The position numbers and the translations under genes were made by a program. From the NCBI GenBank assembly GCA_029215795.1, contig JARDYH010000002.1, positions 362,664,973-362,728,972 of the forward strand: DNA of 64,000 bases, read 5' to 3'. The stretch is from Anniella stebbinsi (lineage: Eukaryota > Chordata > Lepidosauria > Squamata > Anniellidae). Below, one piece after another: positions 56,001 through 64,000 of the stretch. Numbering within the stretch: the first letter of the stretch is position 1; each line of letters starts with the position of its first letter. Under the pieces are notes generated by a model. It made no database searches and was not told the origin of the DNA. It saw only the letters and a list, made by a program, of their open reading frames with translations.

Positions 56001-59000
56001 TGTAGCCAAGTTATGTCTACCTTTCTCAGTTTACCTGTTTGAGAAGTAGGCGAGTTTGGTGAGATGGTGGACCTGTCATCACTCTGTGGATAAAGGAAAG
56101 AGATGAAACAGTAGAACATAGCACAAATAAGTTGCATTCAAATACAATACACAATCCATCTAGAATGCCATTTTCGGAGAAGAAAGGTAAGTTGTATGGT
56201 GTGAAGGGAGGAACAGGTGATTCTGTAAGAGGAAAAATGCATGCTGTAAAAAGAATCAGCATAACTATTCTGGGAATACAATAACAAGGAAAGGTACAGT
56301 ATTCATTATCGGCTAAGGTTCAGTGTACTTGGGACAAGAGCTGCAAAAGAAAAGAACTTCCACTAGGACAGCCATTGAAAAGCAAGTGGGTAAATATTGC
56401 AAAGATATAAGGCCATTTCTTTGATCGTATACAAGACCTTCACCAAAGCCAAATGGGTACAAAGTAAAGCAATCAGCTGCAGTGACCTCCCTGGTTCAAA
56501 GGCATATTCTGCAATTTCTTTCGAGAGCTTTTATGATCGATCGCTGTTTCCGTCACATACATACAAAATAATCCCATTCGGAACCTGGCAAGGGTGTGCA
56601 TGCAGGCAACAGAGGCAGTCAACGTAGAGGCCATCAATAAAGATACCTCTTTTGTTACTATTCGTTTGTTGTATCGCGTGAGGCGGGGCACATCTTGCTC
56701 CAAATGTAGGACAAAGTTTTAGAAGGCTTGCATGCCTGCGCACCCACCAGTGACCCACAATGACTTTCTAACGAGAAGTGCAAAGTCACCAAAAAGAAAC
56801 CGGTGGTCAAGCACAGCCCGAAAGCCTGCTGGGGAGGGTCCTCGTTCTGGGAGTTGTCAGCCATCGATTTGGCTTGTACTCCCCTCACCCAAACTTTCAC
56901 CAAGGGAAGAAACGTAGGGAGAAAAATCAGAAGGCGGCCTCAACAACAAAAGATGGGCCAGATGATACTCCTTGATCTCTCTGATACTATTTATTTATTC
57001 AAACATTTATATCCCGCCCTGTATCGCAAGGATCTCAGGGCGGCGTACAGATAAAATCATACATACAAAATACAGCAATAAATATACAATTCGAAAACAA
57101 ATCAAACCATTAATATGTTAAAACCAATATTAAATTTTAAAACAGTAAAATCCAGTTAAAACGAGACAGTATGCAGGCTGGTGGACTTAGCCATCAAAAG
57201 CCTTGTTAAAAAGCCACGTCTTAACCTGGCGCCAAAATGAAGCCAGTGCCGGCACCAGTCGGGCCTCCAAGGGGAGGGCATTCCACAGCCATGGTGCCAC
57301 AACAGAGAAGGCCCTCTCCCATGTCCCACCGTAGTGTATGTCTCGTGTTGGTGGGGCATGGAGAAGGGCTCCTCCGACAGATCTCAGGCAGGCAGATATA
57401 GGGAGAGGTGCTCCCTCAAGTATCGAGGTCCCAAGCTGGGAGAGGTCCAGGTCAGACCTGCTTGCTTGTTTGAGGAAGCACAAGGGAGACTGCCTTCATC
57501 TCTGCCCTAATCCCAGAATGACAGGTCTTGCAGCAATTCTACAGAATGCTCATCATTTACTTTTGCTTGAAATGATTCCAGTGGATTATTAAATAACCAC
57601 AGAAAGGGATGTAAATGCCTGGTCATTTTCATAATGAAAATTTAAAATATTTTGCTCTGCAAAAAGCCTGTAAGGCACACACAAAAAAAGACCAGATGCA
57701 AAAGTGGCAGGTGGTGATGGATGTGGAATGCAGTTATTTTAGTGGTCAGAAAACTTTGGCTTCATCTGTTGTCCAAGATGCAACAGAGGAGCATTGAGAT
57801 ATACAGATGAATTCTTGACTTTTCCTGTTTAAAAATTGGTTAAACACCACATATCACTCTAGAAATGGTTCCTCTAAAAACTTATTACCTGGCAATCCTG
57901 TTCTGACTAATTCAAATGTCCAACCAGAAATCTGCACTTCTGGGTGGTATATATGGGACTTTATACACAGAAACTAAAATCTTGTGGTCTTCTCAACTAC
58001 TTTAGGAACCAAAATTACACAGTGACTGGAACATCTTCCTTATGTGAGAGGACTAAAGCATTTGTGGGGTTTGAGATTTGAAAAAAAGACAAATAAAGGG
58101 GACATAGGATGGAAAGCTGTACAGTGATGCATAATATGAACGAAGTGGAAAGATAACAATTTTCTCCCTCTCTCACAATTCAAGAAGTCAGCATCACCCA
58201 GTGAAAGTGATTGGCGGAAGACTTAGGACAGACCGAAGAAAGTACTTTCTCATGTAGCGCAAAAGGAATATATGGGATTCACTGCCACCAGATATGACAA
58301 TGGCCACTGGCTTCGTTGGCTTTAAAGGGGGACTAAACAATTCGTGGAGGAGGATTGGTTTAAACGTGGCTATTAGAACGGTGGCTAAATGGAATGTTCA
58401 CATTCAGAGGCAGGTCTAGTTCTGCAACTGGACTGTTGACAGATGAATGGCAGTGGAGGGTGGCTGCCTTCATACCCTGCCTTGGGCTTCCCAACCTGGT
58501 GGCTATGGTTGGAAACAAGATGCTGGCCCAGATGGATGCTTGGCCTGATCTAGCAAAGCTGCTCTTATGGTCTTAATGAATTGCATTTTGCTTAACTTCG
58601 CTCAGTTTCACTCTCTCTTCCAGACACAGTACGCAAACGTGCGTGACCCGCTCTCTTTCTCCAGGCTCATTCCATAACCAAGAGTGGTTCTTAGCTCCAT
58701 TAGATCAGGATGGGCAATTTGTGGCCCTCTAGATATGTTGGCCTACAACTTCCATGAACACTCACCATTGGCTATGCTGCTGAGGGGTGATGGGGCATTG
58801 CAGGCCAAAACATCCAGAGGACCACGAGTCGCCCACCCCACCTAGAAGGACATGGAGAATTCCCTTAGGCCTTCATTTCAAAGCAAGTCAGACCAGGATG
58901 GGTCCTGACTGTTAGAGTAGTATGACAATAGAACCAATGACCTAGGGAGGTGGTGGGCTCTCCTACATTAGAAGCCTTCAAGAGGCAGCTGGACAGCCAT

Positions 59001-59278
59001 CTGTCAGGGATGATTTAAGGTGGATTCCTGCATTGAGCAGGGGGTTGGACGCCATGGCCTTATAGGCCTCTTCCAACTCTACCATTCTATGATTCTATGA
59101 AGAACAGGGATCAACACTGTCCTCAGCATCGGAGAGGCAGGGGGAAAAAAGGGGGAATCCAGCCAAGACAGTCACAGACACACAGCATGCTCTTCACCTG
59201 GTTGAGGGTCCCCGGCCTCCTCTTAATGGTGTTGGTGTTACTGTCAATCTCAAACACTAAGAGAGGCTCAAAGCCATT
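40862..59278 (-). CDS. LRCH3: LRCH3 C-terminal coding part (CH domain)
   Basis: LRCH3 is a leucine-rich-repeat plus calponin-homology protein that partners DOCK-family exchange factors and affects septin/actin organisation. Exons in transcript order: 59278-59198, 56083-56035, 53951-53833, 52891-52754, 51941-51864, 41008-40862. They sum to 612 nt, 203 residues and stop, all in phase with GT/AG borders. The recognisable CH core is SRLKVSLPSDLGAALTDGVV and LCHLANYVRPRSVPSIHVPS, then AKCRRNVENFLEACRKIGVP and LCLPLHILEERGL. The tail ends in a His/Gln run and LAAV. The N-terminal LRRs lie right of the window. The 10.9 kb last intron is large. LRCH1 is excluded by the Gln-rich tail, as I recall the families. 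Confidence 0.93.
41363..41874. mobile_element. 512-bp TIR element, copy A
   Basis: It starts GGCTCAGTTCGGACAACACG and ends CGTGTTGTCTGAACTGAGCC. The ends are inverted for ~28 bp, with more subterminal inverted motifs (ACTCCA…TGGAGT). No ORF encodes a transposase, so it is non-autonomous. It lies in the last LRCH3 intron, about 350 bp from the exon. Confidence 0.9.
42251..42256 (-). terminator. Possible internal poly(A) signal in LRCH3 intron
   Basis: On the minus strand ATTAAATAAAGTTTCTG is followed about 30-50 nt later by a GT-rich stretch ('ggcttgttgtcgttcactgt'). This looks like a genuine cleavage site, but no alternative terminal coding exon was identified upstream of it. Confidence 0.35.
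43866..43998. repeat. Short hairpin repeat, intact ~130 bp
   Basis: 'ccttccccaacctgacacct' is mirrored by 'aggtgccaggctagggaagg', and inner arms 'tcttggacttcaactcg' pair with 'gggagttgggacatct'. It is the most complete copy showing both outer ends. Confidence 0.85.
44000..48940. other. LRCH3 last intron, no gene seen
   Basis: About 5 kb of intron with no exon recognised on either strand. 45.70-46.02 kb has a CpG-richer, partly symmetric stretch that may be an old DNA element. A run of 11 or more C lies at about 48224-48234. Confidence 0.45.
48953..49082 (+). repeat. 26-bp minisatellite, five copies
   Basis: The unit is GGCAGCCATTTTATGGCTGT then GCCCAG. It repeats at 48953, 48979, 49005, 49031 and 49057 with one or two substitutions in the outer copies. 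Each unit has the self-complementary-like core GCCATTTTATGGC. Confidence 0.97.
49585..50098 (+). mobile_element. CR1-like LINE 3' end with ORF2 tail
   Basis: This is the fullest CR1 copy. Open coding includes VVQRRATRMIRGLETKPYEE, RLKELGIFSLQKRR, DLFSINPECRTQNNGLKLQE and RFQLDIRKTFLTVRAVRQWN, the well-known C-terminus of CR1 ORF2. It is followed by the 3' UTR and an imperfect (ATTCTATG)n tail at 50055-50098. Confidence 0.95.
50100..51855. other. LRCH3 intron, no features seen
   Basis: No exon or recognisable repeat. A/T-rich in 51.0-51.6 kb. Confidence 0.45.
51864..51941 (-). CDS. LRCH3: LRCH3 coding exon, CH domain
   Basis: The acceptor is CTCTCTGCAG and the donor CCTCAG/GTAAGA. It encodes 26 residues, PKLTMAKCRRNVENFLEACR and KIGVPQ, the most conserved part of the LRCH CH domain. 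Confidence 0.97.
52754..52891 (-). CDS. LRCH3: LRCH3 coding exon, CH domain start
   Basis: The acceptor is CCCCTTTCAG and the donor GCTGTC/GTAAGT. It encodes 46 residues beginning NIESRLKVSLPSDLGAALTD, through GVVLCHLANYV to PSPAV. The LTDGVVLCHLAN motif is diagnostic for a CH domain. Confidence 0.97.
53833..53951 (-). CDS. LRCH3: LRCH3 coding exon, linker
   Basis: The acceptor is GCCTTTTTTAG and the donor CGTAAA/GTACGT. It encodes (A)ITSLPTSASTPANSTEVYSE, NHNSKLQDEEIELIEQLRK: a Ser/Thr-rich linker, then the helix leading into the CH domain. It enters in phase 1. Confidence 0.94.
54595..54725. repeat. Short hairpin repeat
   Basis: 'gggaacctcagccattccag', 'tggctacaatgcccatcctt' and 'gttgatgggaattctagtct' form a complete but diverged copy. 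Confidence 0.75.
55162..55705. mobile_element. ~544-bp TIR element, copy B (inverted)
   Basis: It starts GGGTCAGTTCAGACAACACG and ends TTGTCTGAACTGAGCC. Internal landmarks ('agcgtggatgttctgcat', 'caacggttgtgcagg') match copy A in reverse complement, so it is inserted in the opposite orientation. Confidence 0.9.
56035..56083 (-). CDS. LRCH3: LRCH3 short coding exon
   Basis: The acceptor is TTTATCCACAG and the donor CAAACAG/GTAAAC. It encodes SDDRSTISPNSPTSQT plus one base that completes Ala with the next exon. A Ser/Thr/Pro-rich linker; its small size suggests it may be alternatively spliced. Confidence 0.85.
56990..57485 (-). mobile_element. L2-like LINE 3' end with RT tail coding
   Basis: 'atttatatcccgccctgtat', 'cagggcggcgtacagataaa' and an A-rich UTR, then minus-strand coding [20 protein letters not shown] and FWRQVKTWLFNKAF, equivalent to the copies at 21.5 and 31.7 kb. 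It lies in an LRCH3 intron. Confidence 0.85.
58690..58845. repeat. Short hairpin repeat
   Basis: 'tgggcaatttgtggccctct', 'cctacaacttccatgaacac' and 'attgcaggccaaaacatcca' make a full diverged copy. Confidence 0.75.
58900..59100 (+). mobile_element. CR1-like LINE 3' end
   Basis: 'cctgactgttagagtagtat', 'gaagccttcaagaggcagct' and 'ctaccattctatgattctat', including the ATTCTATG tail. It ends about 100 bp from an LRCH3 exon. Confidence 0.93.
59198..59278 (-). CDS. LRCH3: LRCH3 coding exon (leftmost of linker)
   Basis: A long polypyrimidine tract ending CATCCTTGACAG precedes it, and the donor is AACCAG/GTGAAG. It encodes 27 residues, NGFEPLLVFEIDSNTNTIKR, RPGTLNQ, in phase 0 with the next exon. 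The assignment to LRCH3 rests on strand, splice signals and phase more than on recognised sequence. Confidence 0.75.
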
Positions 59279-59829
59279 CTGTCAAGGATGGTGGAGAAGA
59301 AAGAAGGGGAGAAGAGAGGGAGTAAGGCAGAGAATCATCTGTAGAAGACAGAAGGTGCACAGCAGAAGAGACCAGCAGGCTACTCTTGGCAACAGACTTT
59401 CCCCTGCATCCAAACATAGGGAACTGCCTAATGCAGAGTCAAGCCCCTGACCCATGTGAGCCAGGGGTGGGCAGAATGTAGATCCGGATTGACCGGTAGA
59501 TCTCTGGGTGCTTTGCAGTACGTGGGCCAAAGACTCGTGATCCCCAATTATTTAACAATAAAATGACCCCCCCCCACACACACACGCTTTAAATTATACT
59601 GCTGAAACGATAACCAGGATTGCCGTGTGGAAGGACAGTGAGCTCCACTCAGTTCTGGTACTCAAAAACAGTTTCCTGGGCTCCAAAATCTGTAATGCAA
59701 AGTGTCTGTCTTTTGCCCAAGGCTCCTGTTGGTGGATTTCAGTGTTCTAGTTAACACTAAAAGAGGTCCCAGAAGCCTGAAGTTGGTCGGCCCCAGTAAT
59801 GACTACCCTGACAACAGTTCTCAAAGGAC

Positions 59830-59950
59830 TCAAGACAGGGTTTCCAGGCCTGCTAATGACCGATTTCACTGGCAGTACCAAGGACTAGACATGAGATGTT
59901 CAGCTTGCAGAGCATGCGCTCTGCCAAAGAGTTATGCCCCCCTTCTCACT
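59830..59950 (-). repeat. tRNA-derived SINE fragment
   Basis: 'gggtttccaggcctgctaat', 'agatgttcagcttgcagagc' and 'atgcgctctgccaaagagtt' are the reverse complement of the SINE head. Confidence 0.65.
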
Positions 59951-60314
59951 ACTTGAACCAAGGACTGATTCTAACAAGACTAAATAGCATTTATTTTATT
60001 TTATTTGTGGCATATGCTGCTGCCTTTCTTGAAGCGACCCTTGGCAATTTTTTCACATAAGGCAGGGGAGCACAGCCTTTTTGGCCCTGATGACTGCATC
60101 TGATGCTAGCTCAGGGGGTGGGAGCCGCACATGCGCACGCACATACACAAGAGATCCTGATAGATTGCTTTTTCCCCGCTTCTATGGAGATCTCTTGGGA
60201 AATGAGTGAAGAGTACAGACCGGGGGGGGGGGAATTTTGGCGGCAGCAGGGTCAGGACACCTGTAGAAGGCACAGTAAAGGCCTTGGAAGACACATGTGG
60301 CCAGAGGTTGTGCA

Positions 60315-60560
60315 CTCTCTTAAGCTAGTGCAGTGTAGTCCTTAGACAGTCAGACTAGAAGTGGAGAGACCCGGGTTCAAATCTCCATTCAGCCACATAG
60401 CCCTCTGGGTAGCTTTGGGCCAGTCAACCCCTTAGCCTAACCTACCCCACAGGATCGTCGTGAGGATAAGTGAGGGTGGAGTAGAGAACCATGTTCACTG
60501 CCTTGAACGCCTGGCTTGGAGGAAAGGCAGGATACGAATGGAATAAATAATAAGCCACTG
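60315..60560 (+). repeat. MIR/CORE-like SINE
   Basis: 'tgcagtgtagtccttagaca', 'agacccgggttcaaatctcc' (box B), 'ctttgggccagtcaacccct', then 'ggaaaggcaggatacgaatg' and (AATA)n. Nearly full length. Confidence 0.85.
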
Positions 60561-60564
60561 GCAA

Positions 60565-61830
60565 ACAATGAGCTACCAGGCTCTCGTGTCCGGACTTTTC
60601 CCATCATACAGTCCAGGCTGTAGCCCTAGCAAGGCCAGGATTGTGATGTCATTGTACTGCAGGGAATGACAGACCTCTTTGGTATTATCAACATCCGCAC
60701 TTCATGTTGTGATGGCACCACCATTAGGGGATGCAGGAGAACCAGCACAAAGCCGCCCCCAAAACTTCTCCACTGACCTCACTGCCCCACCCCCCACCAC
60801 TTGCCAGTACCAACACTCAAATTATTAAACTCCCAACACTCAAACTATTAAACCAGAATAACTGTGGCATGCTAAGTATACAACAAGGTAATGCATTACA
60901 GTAAAATGCCTCCTTATGGGCAGCAAGTACTATCCATGAGAGCCACGATGGCAAAAGTGGTTATGCAACCAACACTCTTATTTGTGTTCAGAATTGCCCA
61001 AGGCTGCAATGGGAACTAGTCATATCTGACACTTGCATGCAGAATTAGCATGCCCTCATGCCAAAGAGTTTATAGTGAATACAAGATAAAAGAGGACAAG
61101 CAGACACAGGGACCAGAGAGACAAGGCAGGAGAGAAGTAACTGCTTAATGCAGCCAAGTCAGAAATAACATGTCGGACGGTGATCATGGTGAGTTTTAAA
61201 GGCAGCTGGGGCAGTGCTGATCCCAGAAGCTGGTCCAATGACAAATTGTCATTGAACAGGTTTTATACCTCTATTGAGCTTTGAAACATCATGGCTGAAT
61301 GATATTTAGGAAAAGTGTCTTCCTCCATATCCCTCCACAAGGCCTATATTTTCTGTGAAGCCTTTGACCCCTATTTCTTCACCGCCTAGTTGAAATGGGG
61401 TATAAGTACGTGTAAACTGCATTCTCCTTCTGTGATCATCAACCTTCCCTTTTCGCCCTTCCTTCTGCTCCTTACTGGTAAAATTCAGAGTGTAAGATCC
61501 TTGAGTCCTGTCGTTCCTGCCTATCGGAATATATACACCAATAAAAATCTAGCCAATTTTCGTCGTCAGGGGTGAAGTAATAAATGCAAATAAAGTGAAT
61601 GCTGAATCAATTGGTGTTCAAATATTGCTGAACTCATTTCCAAGCCCATCTGATAATTTAGAGGTGTGTGTGTTGAGGGAGTTGTCATTAATAACAGCCT
61701 TTACCAACGCAGCAGTAAGAAGAGCAAGTGCTCTTCCTGGCCTACGTGATTCCTGTCAGCAAGTTGCCTTCACCTCAGGCACTGGCCCTGGCTTAGCGTG
61801 ATTCGGTCAGATTGCGCTGAGGCAGCAACT
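60565..61830. other. LRCH3 intron, no features seen
   Basis: No exon, SINE or LINE recognised in about 1.3 kb. Confidence 0.4.
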
Positions 61831-61835
61831 CTACA

Positions 61836-62342
61836 GCTCAGTTCAGGTGACACGTTTCTCAACAGTGGTTTCAGAACTCCACGGAGAAGTTGTTGAGATA
61901 TGTGTTGTCTGGGGTGAAAACTCCACACAACGGTGAAGGTGTTTTGGGAAACGCTCCATGCAGAATATCCACGCTGTGCAGTTCCTGCACAACCGTTGTG
62001 TTGTGTGTTAGGCTCCGTGGAGTCTTCTGTTGCGTTGCGTTGACTGTTCCCACTGGGTACAGCGTTCCCTGGTAAAAGCGGCAAAAGGAGCGAGTGCTGC
62101 TCTAGGATTGGTGGTTTTTTTCGCAGCAATGACTGATGGGATACCATCGGGAAGACTGGGGAAGGAGAGAGGGCGGAGGAACTGTCAATCAAACATCGGG
62201 ATGGATTTTACTTAACTCCACGGGGGCCCACAGTCACACAATGGTGGAGGTGGAACGAGTTGCGTGGTGCGTACCCCCTAAAAACTCAACCATTGAGTGG
62301 AGTTTTCACATTGCATTAACTACCGTGTTGTCTGAACTGTGC
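61836..62342. mobile_element. ~507-bp TIR element, copy C
   Basis: It starts GCTCAGTTCAGGTGACACG and ends CCGTGTTGTCTGAACTGTG. Same orientation as copy A and alignable throughout ('tgatgggataccatcgggaa', 'gagggcggaggaactgtcaa'). Confidence 0.9.
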
Positions 62343-62344
62343 CT

Positions 62345-64000
62345 ACATCTCTGGCTGTGCTGCGGACACACTTGTGATCCTAATGCAGTGCCGCTCTCAA
62401 ATCTACCTCCCAATACTCTCTCCTTCAGCCATATGCATTGCAGGGGGGGGGAGGGGGGTACATGCAACTGTTAGTATTGAGCAGGCACTGATTATATTGA
62501 TGCACTGCTTTCTAGAATATGGCAACGGCCAGTGTTTAACTGCAGCTGAAAGTTTACAATGCTTCAGAAACAAAAACACACAGGGCACAGCAGCAACCAA
62601 ACCATAGCAGGTTAGAAAGCCTGCTAAAAAGCTCAGATGCAGGAGGGGAGGGGGGGAAAAAAGACTGCAATTCCATTCTTGACCAGGCCAAAAAAATGCA
62701 AACGGGACAGTGTGCAATGCAGAATACAAGAGGCACAGGGGTAGTTTCATCCTGCTTGTTGTCAGATCTATTTCCATGCAGTTTCCTTATACAGGAGTTA
62801 TCATTGTTCAGTGCAAGGGAAAAGCAGGGGGATGTAATAAGGGAAGTGCCAAACAAAAGGTCTTCATTAAGAGTTCTGCACAATATTCTGTTATGCCGTG
62901 AGAGCAAAACCCCAACATAAAGCAAGAATAACACAAGGGTCTAAAATAGATGTGTAAGCCATATGCTGGAAATGGCTGGTATTGCCCAGGTCCCATCCAT
63001 TTCAATGGTGCTGGTCAAGAAGAAGTTAAAAGCGGATTGTTCCCTAAATGGACAAGCAAGGAAATATGCAAAGGAACGCCTGAGATAACAAGAATATATT
63101 ACAGGTAACCCAAAGCCTTGGGATAGGAAAAGAAAGAAATCTAAAACAAGCAAACAAGTCAAAATATGGTAGTATCCATCCTACATAAATCCCAATTTTA
63201 CAGTGTTTATGAAAATCAGGATGGTGGGGAGGAGGAGAAGAAGCAGATTACATTCACATCTGTAAGAATACTGGAAAAAAGGGAACTCAAGATGACAATT
63301 TTCTGTCTCACATCTTTGCTACCAATTCGTTAAGCTTGGCTACAAATGAACACTCGTTTTGAATAGACAAAAGGTTCAGAGATGGCCCAAACACAACGTT
63401 CTATGAATTCATATGACTAATTTATCCTTGCAGATATTATCTGCACACAGAAAAATAATGACCAAGGGCCACCATGCACACAGCTTGGCTTGTTCCTTAA
63501 TCCATTGTGCCATAGGATTGCATGAGTCCTTCTCTGCTTTGGGATGAATTGCTTCCGCCCTCCTTAACCCTGATCAAGGTTTAATCCGGCATCAACCTCA
63601 ACCACAGTTAATACAAAACAGTGTTCGCAAACAGAACTTTGGAACTCATTTTCAGGTCTCTTCCTTCCGTGTATTCTTACAACACGAAGACAGAAATGCA
63701 GTGCCTGAATGCAATAGCTAAGACAAGAGTGAATGTTTCTGATGGTTATTTCACAGCTCAGTCACGTTTCAGCGTTCTTGAGTTGGCATTATGGCTGCAC
63801 ATATGAAACCTTCAGCACATAACTAAAGAGAATGTAAATGAGCAAGTAAATTGGAAGCATGCAAGTCATGCAATGGCAGGCAGGGAGAGCAGAGGAGTTT
63901 TCCACAGACAAGGGAAGACAAGAAACCCGATAATAGCTATTTTTAAGATACCAATGGAGGAAGGAAATAGCATAAAACATGGAAATAGCGTTATGTGAAA
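62345..64000. other. LRCH3 intron to window end, no exon seen
   Basis: About 1.7 kb of A/T-rich DNA with no convincing minus-strand exon or recognised repeat. Earlier LRCH3 exons must lie beyond the window. Confidence 0.45.

Overview
This is vertebrate nuclear DNA, most likely from a squamate reptile (lizard or snake). Three spliced genes have conserved GT/AG exon borders. The introns carry CR1 retrotransposon ends with their (ATTCTATG)n tail, LINE copies with L2-like reverse-transcriptase C-termini, tRNA-derived SINEs and several hairpin or terminal-inverted-repeat DNA elements. That repeat mix is typical of squamates, but I cannot name the species. Repeat family names are by resemblance only. 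Nothing prokaryotic or viral is seen.

Layout. 1-5.2 kb is repeat-rich intergenic DNA with a CpG-enriched unique stretch at about 2.2-2.7 kb. RPL35A (ribosomal protein eL33) lies on the minus strand from about 5.2 to 11.64 kb; all four coding exons are found and join to a 110-residue protein. A CpG island at 11.4-11.75 kb holds its untranslated first exon and separates it from IQCG (dynein regulatory complex subunit DRC9), which runs on the plus strand from about 11.9 to 35.18 kb. Ten IQCG coding exons join in phase to 418 residues ending in a calmodulin-binding IQ motif. LRCH3 comes in from the right on the minus strand. Its last six coding exons (59.28 to 40.86 kb) encode the final 203 residues, including most of the C-terminal calponin-homology domain. 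The 5' part of LRCH3 lies beyond the window. IQCG and LRCH3 converge tail to tail. About 35.2-41.3 kb looks almost repeat-free and is probably mostly LRCH3 3' UTR.

The gene order LRCH3, IQCG, RPL35A matches human 3q29 as I recall it, so this is conserved synteny and not an operon-like functional unit. RPL35A is a housekeeping translation gene, IQCG a motile-cilium and sperm-flagellum gene, and LRCH3 a cytoskeletal scaffold. LMLN, the next gene in mammals, was looked for at the left end and not found.

I found no clearly undescribed biological system. The most interesting material is the transposon record: fold-back elements bounded by TA, one of them inserted inside a SINE; a TIR element inserted in a LINE whose empty site can be compared with a nearby paralogous copy; and three copies of a ~0.5 kb TIR element. 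Other points are the shared RPL35A/IQCG promoter, a His/Gln repeat in the LRCH3 tail, and a five-copy 26-bp minisatellite.
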